Counted from the stretch's first letter, positions 7,792 through 16,938 are shown. The stretch is DNA of 64,000 bases from Methylocaldum marinum (GCF_003584645.1 NZ_AP017928.1:1452981-1516980); one strand, 5' to 3'. Translations and numbers: made by a program. The notes: generated from the sequence alone by a model not told the origin.

Positions 7792-10335
7792 ATGCAGCCC
7801 AGAGTAATGATCATCGCCGGCCTATTGAGCGGCATTATGTCCGTCGGCCTTCCCGGTATCGGCAATACCGTTCACGCGGCGTCCCCCGACCTGTCGACCC
7901 GCCCCGCGGGCCCCAGCCCCGACGGTCTGACGGGCATCACCCCTAACAACTGGCAAGTTACCCCCGTTGGAGAGAAGATCCGGCTCGGCCACGTGCCCCT
8001 CGGCATGATCCTCAGTCCGGACGGCAACGACCTACTGATCAGCAATAACGGTTACGGTCCGCACTCCCTCATGCGCATCGATCGAGCAAATCTTACCATT
8101 CGCGATCACCTTCCCTACGACGCGCCGGAAGGCCTGTTCATCGGACTAGCCTACAGCAGGGACGGCAGGCGTATTTATGCCTCGGGTGGCCATACCAACC
8201 TGGTGCGCGTTTATGAGGTGACGGAGAGTGGCATCGCTGAAACCGGGCAAATTCAGGTGGATCCCCGCCGCACGGGCGGCTTCATTACCAGCATCGCCCT
8301 GTCGGCCGACGAGAGCCGGCTGTTCGCGGCCAACCACCAAGGCGGGGATGTGGCGGTTCTAGACCCCGTCGCTGGCACCGTCACCCACCGAATCCCGATG
8401 GGTGAAAGCGCCGACCCCTATAACGCCAGCATGTTTCCGTACGGTGTACTGCTCAGTGCCGGCGGCAAAAAGCTCTATGTGTCCAACTGGAAGGAAGGCA
8501 ATGTCGCCGTTGTGGATGTGAGTAACCCGGATTCCGCTGCGGTGACCAAACGCATCGCGGTGGGCCAGCACCCTAACGTCATGGTCTTCAGCCCCTCCGG
8601 CGACCGGCTGTACGTGGCCAACGCCAACAGCGACAACGTTTCCGTGATCGACACCGACACGGATGCCAGGCTGTTCGACATCGACGTGCGGCCTTACAAG
8701 AACGCTCCCTCGGGCAGCACACCCAATGCCCTGGCAGTCTCCCCCGGCGGCGAAACCCTCTACGTGTTGAACGCCGGTGAGAACGCCGTGGTCGTGGTCG
8801 ATCTGAAAGGTGAGAAAAAGAATCCGAAAAGCCGCTATAAGGTAAGGGGCCGCATCCCCACCGGCTGGTACCCGACGGCGCTCAGCATCAGCCCGGCCGG
8901 CGACAAGCTCTACGTCGCCAACTCCAAGGACGTGGGCTTGGGCCAGAACGCCTATCCTCAGAGCTATGTCGGCGATCAGATGATCGGCTCGCTATCCGTG
9001 ATCGACGTCCCAGATCAGGGCACGCTGAAACGCTACACTCGCCAGGTCAACGAGAACAACATGGTGGCCCGCGGCAAGGCCGTAACAGCAGGCGGCAAAC
9101 ATGGGGAACCCCATGCCCACTCCGGCATCCTCAAGCAGCTACCCATCCGGCATGTGGTTTATATCGTCAAGGAAAACCGCACCTATGACCAAATCTTCGG
9201 AGACCTTCCGAAGGGCAATGGAGACTCCAGCCTGCTCATGTTCGATGATCGGAGTGCCCCCAACCATCGCCGTCTGGCCCGCGAATTCGTGCTTCTGGAC
9301 AACACCTACTGCGATGCGGAGATCAGCAAGGACGGCCATGAACGCTCCATGGGCGGCAACGCTACGGACTATACGATGAAGGTCTGGCCGAGTGACTACT
9401 CCGGCCGCGGCACCCTGACCAACCGGGCACTGATCGCCATCACCAATGTGCCCGGCGGCTACTTGTGGGACGCTGCCCGGGCGGCCGGCATCAGCTACCG
9501 CTCCTACGGCGAGTACGTGATCAACGGCAAAACATACGCCGACGGCAGTTACGAGCCCGCCACCACCCGCATGCCCGCTCTGGTGGACCACTTTTCGCCG
9601 ATGTACCGCACCTACGACCTGAAGCATATGGACATCAAGCGAGCCGAGGTGTGGCTCGAGGAGTTCGAATCCTATAAGAAGAACGGCGGCTTCCCCAACC
9701 TCTCCATCATCAGCCTTCCCAACGACCATCTCGCCGGCACCCGCCCCGGTTATCCCACTCCCCAGGCCATGATGGCGGACAACGATCTGGCCTTGGGACG
9801 CATCGTCGACGCCATCTCCCATTCCCGATTCTGGCCCAACACATTGATCATGGTCATCGAGGACGATACCCAGAACGGTTTCGACCATGTCGATTCCCAC
9901 CGCACGCCGGCCTTGCTCATCGGCCCCTACGTCAAACGCCGAGCCGTCGACAGCACTCACTACAGTACTGTATCCATGATCCATACAGCCGAGGTATTGC
10001 TGGGTCTCAAGCCCATGAGCCAGTTCGACGCCGCCGCCAACACCATGAATCGAAGTTTTACGACCCGTCCCGATTTCACGCCTTACGAGCATATCGTACC
10101 CGCCCAGGATCTCTATGAAATGAACCCCGCGTTGGCTTCCCTGCAGGGGGAAAAGCGCGGGCTCGCGGAGCGTTCGATGAAACTCGATCTTGCCGAAGTG
10201 GACGCCGCAGACACGCACGAGTACAACGCGATTCTTTGGAAGGCGATCAAGGGTAGCCAGCCTATTCGGCCGCTGAGCCGCCAGCCGCGCGAACCCGGTA
10301 TTAAGGAAGTATTGCTGGTCTCCCGGACCGACTAA
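7792..10335 (+). CDS. Secreted YncE-like beta-propeller / phosphoesterase-family protein
   Basis: The 847-residue protein has an N-terminal signal peptide ending near NTVHAASPD. Residues of about 40-420 form YncE/NHL-like beta-propeller repeats, with recurring blades such as GDRLYVANANSDNVSVID and GETLYVLNAGENAVVVVD. After HVVYIVKENRTYDQIFGD comes an alkaline-phosphatase-superfamily phosphoesterase domain related to phospholipase C-type enzymes, with LIMVIEDDTQNGFDHVDSHR as a metal-site motif. It is likely periplasmic or extracellular. The substrate is unknown; phosphate scavenging or phospholipid hydrolysis is possible. ATG 7792 is preferred because GGAG lies just upstream and it starts the signal peptide directly. 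Confidence 0.85.
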   Translation: MQPRVMIIAGLLSGIMSVGLPGIGNTVHAASPDLSTRPAGPSPDGLTGITPNNWQVTPVGEKIRLGHVPLGMILSPDGNDLLISNNGYGPHSLMRIDRANLTIRDHLPYDAPEGLFIGLAYSRDGRRIYASGGHTNLVRVYEVTESGIAETGQIQVDPRRTGGFITSIALSADESRLFAANHQGGDVAVLDPVAGTVTHRIPMGESADPYNASMFPYGVLLSAGGKKLYVSNWKEGNVAVVDVSNPDSAAVTKRIAVGQHPNVMVFSPSGDRLYVANANSDNVSVIDTDTDARLFDIDVRPYKNAPSGSTPNALAVSPGGETLYVLNAGENAVVVVDLKGEKKNPKSRYKVRGRIPTGWYPTALSISPAGDKLYVANSKDVGLGQNAYPQSYVGDQMIGSLSVIDVPDQGTLKRYTRQVNENNMVARGKAVTAGGKHGEPHAHSGILKQLPIRHVVYIVKENRTYDQIFGDLPKGNGDSSLLMFDDRSAPNHRRLAREFVLLDNTYCDAEISKDGHERSMGGNATDYTMKVWPSDYSGRGTLTNRALIAITNVPGGYLWDAARAAGISYRSYGEYVINGKTYADGSYEPATTRMPALVDHFSPMYRTYDLKHMDIKRAEVWLEEFESYKKNGGFPNLSIISLPNDHLAGTRPGYPTPQAMMADNDLALGRIVDAISHSRFWPNTLIMVIEDDTQNGFDHVDSHRTPALLIGPYVKRRAVDSTHYSTVSMIHTAEVLLGLKPMSQFDAAANTMNRSFTTRPDFTPYEHIVPAQDLYEMNPALASLQGEKRGLAERSMKLDLAEVDAADTHEYNAILWKAIKGSQPIRPLSRQPREPGIKEVLLVSRTD

Positions 10336-11095
10336 TAACGTCTACGAGCCCCGGGAGCGGCGCTTCGGTTACCTCGAATGCCGGGCGAACCGGCTCGGCA
10401 TCTTCGGCGGCGTGCGCCTCAACATCTCCTACAAAGACCAGCGGGAAGGAGAAGAAATCGTCGGGCAACGGACACTCGGCATCGAGGCGCGCGAGCTCAC
10501 CGGCTTCGATACGATTGGCTTCACGCTGCGTATGAGAGCTGGGCCGTGTATCTTCAGGACGAGGCCCATCTTCTGGGGCGCGTTCGGCATCCGCGACAAC
10601 CACTACGAAGCGGTCGGCGAGGTGGCCGACCAAACCCTCGGCTTCGAGACGGACGCCGTCGCCGGCAACCTCAACCTGGCTTACCGGCTCACGCCGAATC
10701 TCAATCTGGTGGGAGGCCTGGCGTTCGGATTCCGCGCACCCAACATGGAGGATTTTTTCGGCCGCGTGGACTTCTTCAACGAAATTCCCAATACGTCTCT
10801 TCAGCCCGAGGAATCCTTCAGCAAGGAAATCGGCCTCAAGTATCGCAGCCAGGCGCTGAGCGCCGAGGTGTTTTACTTCCACACCGACTACGAGGGATTC
10901 ATCGACCGGGCCACCGTGGGCCGGCAACCCGACGGCACGCCGATCAAGCAGCGCCGGAACATCAACGATGCCGAAATTCAGGGGGTGGAAGCCGGCACCG
11001 AGTTCTGGCTGAACCCGCAATGGCGATTCGGGGCGAGCCTGACCTGGACCGAAGGCCGCGATGCGCAGACCAAGGCTCACGCAATACGAGGAAAG
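10336..11095 (+). pseudogene. TonB-dependent outer-membrane receptor remnant
   Basis: The translated stretch contains receptor beta-barrel hallmarks: LAFGFRAPNMEDFFGRVDFFN, TSLQPEESFSKEIGLKYRSQ, VFYFHTDYEGFIDRATVG and INDAEIQGVEAGTEFWLNP. There is no start codon, signal peptide, TonB box or plug domain. A frameshift near 10520-10560 moves the reading (YESWAVYLQDEAHL is in another frame). The 3' end stops abruptly around 11095, where a truncated MFS gene on the other strand begins. It therefore represents a central receptor fragment left after deletion. TonB-dependent receptors take up siderophores, cobalamin or other metal chelates across the outer membrane. Confidence 0.85.
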
Positions 11096-11096
11096 C

Positions 11097-11822
11097 TTAG
11101 GAGAAGCGCGCCAGGGTGAATACCGCTCCGACTCCGACCACCCACCAGTAGGCCGCGGGCAGTCGGCACAGGTTCTCCCGCCGAATAGGATTGACAGCGG
11201 GCCGTTCCGATTTCTTTTCCGGCTCCTTTACGGCGAAGAACAGCAACGCTACCGCGAGGAACCCGGGGATGATCGCCACCCAGAACACGGCGCGTAAGTC
11301 GTTCGCCCAGAGCAGCATCAGTCCCATGGCGAGGAGCGGGCCGAGGAAGGCGCCCACCGTGTCGAGCGACTGGCGCAGGCCAAAGGCCGCGCCGCGTACC
11401 TCGGGTGGCGCGATGTCCGCTACCAGCGCGTCGCGCGGCGCACCCCGGATACCCTTGCCAACCCGGTCCATCAGCCGCGCGGCCAGCACCAGGCCGGAAC
11501 TCGTCGCCAGCGCGAACAGCGGTTTGGATACCGCGCCCAGCCCGTAGCCGAGAAAGGCCAAGGGCTTGCGCTTGCCCCAGTAATCGGATAGAGCACCGGA
11601 GAAGACCTTGACGATGAGCGCGGTGGCCTCGGCAGTTCCCTCAATCAGTCCGACCACGAGTGCGCTCGCGCCCAGGGAGGTGACGAGGAAGACCGGCAGC
11701 AGACTATGGATGAGCTCGGACGAGATATCCATGAGCAGGCTGACGAAACCGAGTGCCCAGATGGCAATCGGGATGCGGACGCCCGAAGGAGAGGCAATTG
11801 CAGATTGATTGAATCGATTCAT
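11097..11822 (-). pseudogene. MFS transporter, C-terminally truncated
   Basis: The frame encodes 241 residues and starts normally, with six to seven hydrophobic helices. It has the MFS loop motif GALSDYWGKRKPLAFLGYGL and a second conserved loop MDRVGKGIRGAPRDALVAD. Full-length relatives have about 400 residues. Here the frame ends at VFTLARFS, where such transporters usually continue into the second half. The truncation point coincides with the end of the receptor remnant on the opposite strand, so one deletion or rearrangement probably damaged both. A half transporter is unlikely to work alone. Confidence 0.8.
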
Positions 11823-11835
11823 TGACTGATACGTC

Positions 11836-12129
11836 CAAAATTGGGATCACGACATCGAATAAAAACGATCGGCGGCGTACCGTAATTCGTGAATACTGCG
11901 GTGCTTGATGCCGGTTTGGGCGAAGGCGATTTTGAGGCGGTCCTTTGTCCCTGGGATCGCTTAGCGCCTGCGCCACGGCTTTGGATAATCCAATGCCTCG
12001 ATCCAACTGCCGCAACAGCATCACGCCACCATCGGAACTGATCGCTCCGCCTTGGAAATTGGCTTCGATCACCCGCTGTCCCAGGCGTCCAAAAGTCATC
12101 TCATCAACGGAACAATTTGGCATCGGCAC
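11836..12129 (-). pseudogene. IS1380-family transposase N-terminal remnant
   Basis: The N-terminal residues match IS1380-family transposases: FGRLGQRVIEANFQGG followed by AISSDGGVMLLRQLDRG. After ALSDPRDKG the reading frame is lost, although the other frame continues briefly with related sequence. The rest of the about 440-residue transposase is missing. The fragment lies between the truncated MFS gene and the glycosyltransferase, marking old mobile-element activity at this breakpoint. Confidence 0.75.
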
Positions 12130-12342
12130 AGTCCCCCCAAAAAATCTTCTTCGTAAACTGATTTTATGCGGGTTTCACGGCTGTGCCGACCCGCCCTGTA
12201 AAGAAATACCCGGGCTAGCTCATGAAACACGCAACCTCGCAGGAAGACGCATACCGAGAAAAATGGCCAGGACGTATCGGGCAGCTTTTCAAAATCGGAA
12301 ATTAATCGCGAATCGTTTTACCCAGTACACGGAGGGTGCTCT

Positions 12343-13515
12343 ATGACGAAAACCATTGAGATTTCATCGATTCACGAGAGGCCTGTAACCGAAGACGGCA
12401 AAAGCAAGCGAGTCGACATCGTTTACTTCAATGGTGGGGGCGCCCACAAAGGCATAGCCATGGCTCTAAAGGCCGAACTGCAACGCTCTCTTCCTGAAGC
12501 CGATGTTCGGGCGGTCAACACCGACCAGATTTTTTCTCACGTTTCGTTGTTGGATTGGCTCACCCGAGCGGGCATTAAGCTTTACAACACGGGTCTGCAA
12601 TGGGAAACGATGATCGGTTTGCGGCAATACATCGCGCTTGGAAGGGGATTGATGACCTTGATGCAGCCGGCGGCCTCGCGCCTTGCCGCGTTTTGGAAAC
12701 ACGCAACGCCGCATGTCGTGATCTCGACGATTCCTCTTTGCAATGGAATCATTTTCGCCGCCGCCCGCGAAAGTAACCCGGAAGCGCGCTGTGTGACGAT
12801 TCCGGTCGATTTCGAAGAGTTCTACCGCCGGTACTGGTTCGACCCGGCCTTGATGTCCTACTACTTGTGCGGCACCGAGCGACTCGTTCAGCAGGCCTTG
12901 CAAAGGGGGGTGCCGGAGTCTCATGTCTTTCCGCTCCGGGGTATGCCGGTTCACCCGTCTTTTCTCGCACCCGCCGATACCAATCCGGCGGAGGCTCTCG
13001 AAGAATTGGGATTGCGAAGGGATCTTCCGACAGTCCTCATTTTCTTTGGCGGCCAGGGCTCAAGGTACATGGTCGACATCGCACGGCGGCTGGATGCTGC
13101 AGCGACTCCCTGGAATCTGATTGCCATCTGTGGTTGTCACAAAGTGGCCTACGAGTCGCTGTGCCAGTGGCGATCGCGCAAGCCCAAGCTGATCGTGGGA
13201 TACACCGCCAAGGTCGCGGAATACATGAGGCTTGCAGATGTCATGGTAGGCAAGCCGGGCCCGATCTCCATCCATGAAGCCATAGCCTGCCGCGTCCCGC
13301 TCGTGCTCATGGACAACCCGTCCATGCGCATACTTTTCGAATACAACATCCGTTGGGCAGAGGAAAACGGTATCGCTAAACGGATCCGGTCCCTGGCGGA
13401 AACTCCCGAGGCAGTAAATAAAATCCTGGCATCGGGCCACTGGCGTCGGAACGTGGCTCGCATAAACGTCGATGCCAATGCGTGCGTTGCTGCTTGTCTA
13501 CGGCAATTGATGTAA
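12343..13515 (+). CDS. GT28-type glycosyltransferase (MGDG synthase-like)
   Basis: The 390-residue protein resembles GT28 glycosyltransferases of the MurG/monogalactosyldiacylglycerol synthase group. The N-terminal acceptor half opens with VDIVYFNGGGAHKGIAMAL. The C-terminal donor-binding half has VLIFFGGQGSRYMVDIARR and the nucleotide-sugar signature VMVGKPGPISIHEAIACRVPL. Such enzymes transfer sugar from UDP or GDP donors to lipid acceptors at the inner membrane. The exact donor and acceptor are not determinable. A GGAGGG ribosome binding site precedes the ATG. It is the last ordinary gene before the cassette array. Confidence 0.75.
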   Translation: MTKTIEISSIHERPVTEDGKSKRVDIVYFNGGGAHKGIAMALKAELQRSLPEADVRAVNTDQIFSHVSLLDWLTRAGIKLYNTGLQWETMIGLRQYIALGRGLMTLMQPAASRLAAFWKHATPHVVISTIPLCNGIIFAAARESNPEARCVTIPVDFEEFYRRYWFDPALMSYYLCGTERLVQQALQRGVPESHVFPLRGMPVHPSFLAPADTNPAEALEELGLRRDLPTVLIFFGGQGSRYMVDIARRLDAAATPWNLIAICGCHKVAYESLCQWRSRKPKLIVGYTAKVAEYMRLADVMVGKPGPISIHEAIACRVPLVLMDNPSMRILFEYNIRWAEENGIAKRIRSLAETPEAVNKILASGHWRRNVARINVDANACVAACLRQLM

Positions 13516-13585
13516 GAGCGTTCGCGGTAGGATGGCTAGAGCGCCGGCGAAACCCATCGCTTTCTGGCCTGAGCGTGAAGGCTAC

Positions 13586-13903
13586 ATGAACAAGCGCGCA
13601 CTCATCATCGCAATAGTTCTGCTACTGTTTGCCCCCGTGGCGTATTCACAGCCGCCGCACAATTTCAAACCCGCGCAGGGTTATGTTCCTGATGCGGGGA
13701 CTGCGATAAAAATTGCAATCGCAGTTTGGGAGCCAATTTATGGCCAAGAGCAGATCTCACAGCAAAAGCCATACAAGGCTGCCTTGGTCAACGGCATCTG
13801 GATTGTTGAAGGTTCTTTGCAAACAAATACTCTTGGTGGCGTAGCAGTCGCTGAAATTGCAAAAGACGATGGAAGGATTTTGAGAGTAAGTCATGGTCAA
13901 TGA
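13586..13903 (+). CDS. Secreted NTF2-fold immunity-like protein (first cassette)
   Basis: The 105-residue protein begins with a signal peptide (NKRALIIAIVLLLFAPVAYS). The mature part, from YVPDAGTAIKIAIAVWEPIY to GVAVAEIAKDDGRILRVSHG, resembles the NTF2-fold immunity family (Imm-NTF2-2). That family is associated with polymorphic toxins or of unknown periplasmic function. The start at 13586 is preferred over an upstream in-frame ATG because it begins the signal peptide. An attC follows 4 bases after the stop. No cognate toxin is adjacent, so the immunity role is inference. Confidence 0.7.
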   Translation: MNKRALIIAIVLLLFAPVAYSQPPHNFKPAQGYVPDAGTAIKIAIAVWEPIYGQEQISQQKPYKAALVNGIWIVEGSLQTNTLGGVAVAEIAKDDGRILRVSHGQ

Positions 13904-13907
13904 ACCT

Positions 13908-13987
13908 TCTAACCCTGCGGTCAAGTTTGCTCCGCTTCGCTGCGCTGGGACTGCGCTAACGCGCAGCCCCTTACCTCCACGTTAGGC
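13908..13987 (+). repeat. attC site, 80 bp
   Basis: R'' is TCTAACC and R' is GTTAGGC. Between them is an imperfect hairpin with gcgctgggactgcgc-type arms. The site lies just after the immunity-like gene, and the next start codon is 8 bases beyond R'. Confidence 0.85.
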
Positions 13988-13994
13988 ATCGACT

Positions 13995-14423
13995 ATGCCC
14001 ACACGCGACTTCTCCGATGATGAATACCGCGCCGAGTTCACGAAAGACACTTCGGTCTCGGACAAGAGCATTAACGTAAAAGCGCTGGAGCTTGCGCTCG
14101 ACATCCGAAAGTTCGAGGTAGACCTGTATTGGAAACGTGCCACTTACTTTTGGACGTTCATTGCCGCTACCCTCGCCGGCTTCGTAGCCATCCAAGCATC
14201 ATCGTCGTCGAACAAAGCTGATCTTTCGGTACTGCTCTGCAATCTCGGTATTGTGTTTTCCTTCGGCTGGCTCTGCGTCAATCGCGGCAGCAAGTACTGG
14301 CAAGAGAACTGGGAGAACCATGTAGACATGCTGGAAGACCCAGTAAACGGGCCGCTCTATAAAGTTAAATCACCCCCGGCAAAGCCGGGGGCTTATTGGG
14401 TGAGCGCCTCGAAGGCGCCGTAA
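13995..14423 (+). pseudogene. RipA-like membrane protein, 3' end displaced by IS200
   Basis: Residues 1-123 resemble RipA-family octameric membrane proteins: ELALDIRKFEVDLYWKRATY, a transmembrane segment (FIAATLAGFVAIQA), a second one (LLCNLGIVFSFGWLCVNRGS), then YWQENWENHVDMLEDPV. At 14364 an IS200/IS605 element begins, and the frame runs into it for 20 residues to a stop at 14423. Removing the IS joins the gene to a 61-bp IS5 end, so its own C-terminus and attC had already been lost. RipA affects intracellular growth in Francisella; its role here is unknown. Function may survive, because most of the protein is present. Confidence 0.7.
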
Positions 14424-14984
14424 AATCATGAGCCGCCCAAGGCGGCTGTTTACAGGCCCAGCTTCATCTGGTCAATACGCTCATCCTCCTGTTCCTGATG
14501 GCGGATATACGCCCGAACCATAGCCTCATCCAAACCCACCGTGGACACAAAATATCCCCTCGCCCAGAAATTCTCCCCGGTGAAGTTCCTCTGCCGCCCC
14601 CCAAACTGCCGGGCGATTTGAATCGCACTCTTACCCTTGATGTAGCCCACCACGTTCGAAACCGCATACTTCGGCGGAATGCTGATACACATATGAACGT
14701 GGTCGCCCATCAGGTGACCTTCTACTATTTTCGATTCCTTGTGCCCGGCAAGCTCATGAAATATCTCTCCAAGATGCCGCTTGAGCGCACCAAAAATCTG
14801 TTTCTTCCGCCGCTTCGGGATGAACACCACATGATACTTACAATCCCACCGGGTGTGGGAAAGACTCTGGTACTCTTTCATTGTGAACCTCCTTCTCTTG
14901 GTCGAGATTTCAGGTTCACGATGACCGTTGTACAGGTCAAACCTCGGTGAGTCCCCCGGCAAAGCCGGGGGCTTACCTCAATGA
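14364..14984 (-). mobile_element. IS200/IS605-family element, copy 1 (621 bp)
   Basis: The element carries only tnpA, on the minus strand, with subterminal GC-rich hairpins near both ends (ccccggcaaagccgggg). Read on the minus strand, the left end follows ATAAC, the same pentanucleotide found beside copies 2 and 3, consistent with site-specific insertion 3' to a short target and no duplication. Copy 2 has the same length and is nearly identical. Confidence 0.88.
14450..14881 (-). CDS. tnpA: IS200/IS605 Y1 transposase, copy 1
   Basis: The 143-residue Y1-HUH transposase has the HUH motif in GDHVHMCISIPP and the catalytic Tyr helix in MVRAYIRHQEQED. It nicks single-stranded DNA at the element ends and catalyses peel-and-paste transposition. 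The ATG at 14881 with GGAGG upstream is chosen over a longer upstream frame. The length is typical and the protein appears intact. Confidence 0.92.
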   Translation of the reverse strand: MKEYQSLSHTRWDCKYHVVFIPKRRKKQIFGALKRHLGEIFHELAGHKESKIVEGHLMGDHVHMCISIPPKYAVSNVVGYIKGKSAIQIARQFGGRQRNFTGENFWARGYFVSTVGLDEAMVRAYIRHQEQEDERIDQMKLGL

Positions 14985-15045
14985 GTTATTGATAGCCGGC
15001 CATTTCCTCTGTTCCGGTTATGAAAGGTGGTTTCCGATAATGTCT
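14985..15045. mobile_element. 61-bp remnant of an IS5-type element end
   Basis: This segment is nearly identical, in reverse orientation, to the left end of the IS5 element at 32718 (about 32718-32778). It includes the terminal repeat gtttccgataatgtct. It directly abuts the IS200 copy 1 target. It shows that an IS5 relative once disrupted the RipA-like cassette, and that IS200 later inserted at the ATAAC supplied by this IS5 end. Confidence 0.85.
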
Positions 15046-15279
15046 AATGTTTGACGCGGATTTTGTCCCGCACTTGATCCAATAGTTTCGGCTTGCTCGG
15101 CATAATGAGCAGGTGTATAAAACCAACGGCGACCGACCCCGCTAAAGATAGCAAGGCCTTGAAATTTGGTCGGTTCCTGAAAGCGAAATCAGTTTATACC
15201 CCACAAATGGCGTAATATAAGGCGCCGTTTAGGGGGTCTACTTTATGTTAGCACCTAAGGATACTCCGGAGACGATCCG
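15046..15279. other. Leader region of the HEPN cassette
   Basis: No gene is seen in these 234 bases. A CGGAG ribosome binding site lies just before 15280. A gttagca near 15245 could be a decayed R' box, but no matching R'' or palindrome is found, so the junction with the preceding cassette is lost. Confidence 0.45.
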
Positions 15280-16938
15280 ATGAGCATGGAACAAGAATGC
15301 AAGCGGTTATCGCAGGAAACGATGCTTGAGTCGTTGACTCGCAATCTGCAACTCACCGATATGCTGCCGGTGTATTACTCGAACACGACCGGTCCGCACA
15401 GCCACGGTATCTATTGTGCGCTGGTGCCAAGTGACCGAGTTGACGAAGTCCTGTCGACATTAACATGGGACCTCTCGCATGGCGGTGGTGTTCCTGGATC
15501 GGCTGTATACCATGACGACGGAGATGAACGCATTGAGTATCTTCGTTTCGGCGACGACGATGGGATTGAGCCGCTTGTCATTGATCGTGTCTTTCACGGC
15601 ATGCGCGAGGACTACAAGGAGATATCGGAAGAGTTTCGCCTCTTTCACAGGCTATATCACGATAGAAAGACGGATCGATACCTGAAGTTTGATGATGACG
15701 GAAGCGAAACAGTTGTGGCCGTCGTCGAAGACGATCGCGTCCTGATCCGGGTAAAGGAGATCCGACAATTCTTGGCGATACGTGACATGCATCTGTCAAT
15801 CCAGTTCGACTGTCGCGAGCACTCGAACCATACATTGAAAGAACTCGAATTGGACGAGGGCGGCCAAGAGCGGAGGGATGGCTTAGCCGCCTGGGGTCTT
15901 TTCTACGGCGACCTGCATGGTATTGGTGAGCATTGCGCATTCAGTCGGCTGCTGGGGAAGCGGTTGGTGGAGCCCTTGCCAAAATCGAAGAGCGGCTTAT
16001 GGGGGTTCGAAGAAAAGGCAGATAAGAAATACGTAGAGTTCATAATAGGTCTGGATGAATACGGCGATGAGGAGACCTACACCTCAAATCCTGGTGCCCT
16101 GGCGAACTTTTTCGGCGCAAATCCAGAGGCGCCAAATTACCTGACTCCGGTGCACTTTCGGAAGCAAGTTCTCGATAAGTACTTTCAGCAGCCATCGAAA
16201 TATACGGTTGAGGACTCGATGCTATGGTGCGGAAGTCTTTGGAGCATGCAGATTGACAATCATCACGAGGATAAGGTTTGCGCATGGCTAGGTGATCTGG
16301 GAAGAGATCTGCCGTTCCAAGAGCAACTTCACTGGCGCAGCTTCAATATTCACCCGCAAGGGGGCGTCAGCGAAACATACTTCCGGCGTCAGATACTGGC
16401 GCAGTTTGCGAATTCCGAACGCCCGGAGCACTTGTTTGTTAACCGGTACGCGCAATTGCAGAGAGATTGTAGCGAGCACCTTGGTTGGCAAATCCTTCTG
16501 CCACTGGATGCCGGAGACGCGTATTTCATTAAAAGCGTGCGAATCCCTGCATCTGACGAGCAGCGAGATTTTGATGAGCTGGTCTTGGGGCTAACTAAAT
16601 TGCTCATTGACTCCTTGAATGAAAAGGAACTTAACAAGCTAATTCCGGAAGCCGACGGGCCTAATCTCAAGGGCAGCATTTCGCGGCTTGAGGCGGCTCT
16701 GCAAGCAAGTAATGAGGAAGGCTACGAATCCCAAATTGCTTTCCTGCGCAAGCTTCAGAATCTACGTTCGAGCAGTTCGGCTCATCGAAAGGGAACCAAC
16801 TACAGGAAAATCGCCAATGATTTTGGGGTTGATGATCAGAGCCTGAGTGCAGTGTTTGCGGGAATATTGGGTCAAGCATTGGGCTTTGTTGAGTTTCTGA
16901 CGACAACAGTCCGTGAGGGTTGCCTAAGAAGGTGCTAA
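15280..16938 (+). CDS. Large cassette protein with C-terminal HEPN-type motif
   Basis: The 552-residue protein is not recognised as a named family. It is acidic, soluble and without signal peptide. The N-terminal 400 residues are mixed alpha/beta with many Asp and Glu. The C-terminal about 120 residues are helical and contain LRSSSSAHRKG, an R-x5-H arrangement (about R496 and H502). That is the catalytic signature of HEPN RNases found in abortive-infection and toxin systems. The stop codon lies inside the following attC R'', as expected for a cassette gene. The motif is seen directly; an RNase defence role is inference. It is unusually long for a cassette gene. Confidence 0.6.
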   Translation: MSMEQECKRLSQETMLESLTRNLQLTDMLPVYYSNTTGPHSHGIYCALVPSDRVDEVLSTLTWDLSHGGGVPGSAVYHDDGDERIEYLRFGDDDGIEPLVIDRVFHGMREDYKEISEEFRLFHRLYHDRKTDRYLKFDDDGSETVVAVVEDDRVLIRVKEIRQFLAIRDMHLSIQFDCREHSNHTLKELELDEGGQERRDGLAAWGLFYGDLHGIGEHCAFSRLLGKRLVEPLPKSKSGLWGFEEKADKKYVEFIIGLDEYGDEETYTSNPGALANFFGANPEAPNYLTPVHFRKQVLDKYFQQPSKYTVEDSMLWCGSLWSMQIDNHHEDKVCAWLGDLGRDLPFQEQLHWRSFNIHPQGGVSETYFRRQILAQFANSERPEHLFVNRYAQLQRDCSEHLGWQILLPLDAGDAYFIKSVRIPASDEQRDFDELVLGLTKLLIDSLNEKELNKLIPEADGPNLKGSISRLEAALQASNEEGYESQIAFLRKLQNLRSSSSAHRKGTNYRKIANDFGVDDQSLSAVFAGILGQALGFVEFLTTTVREGCLRRC

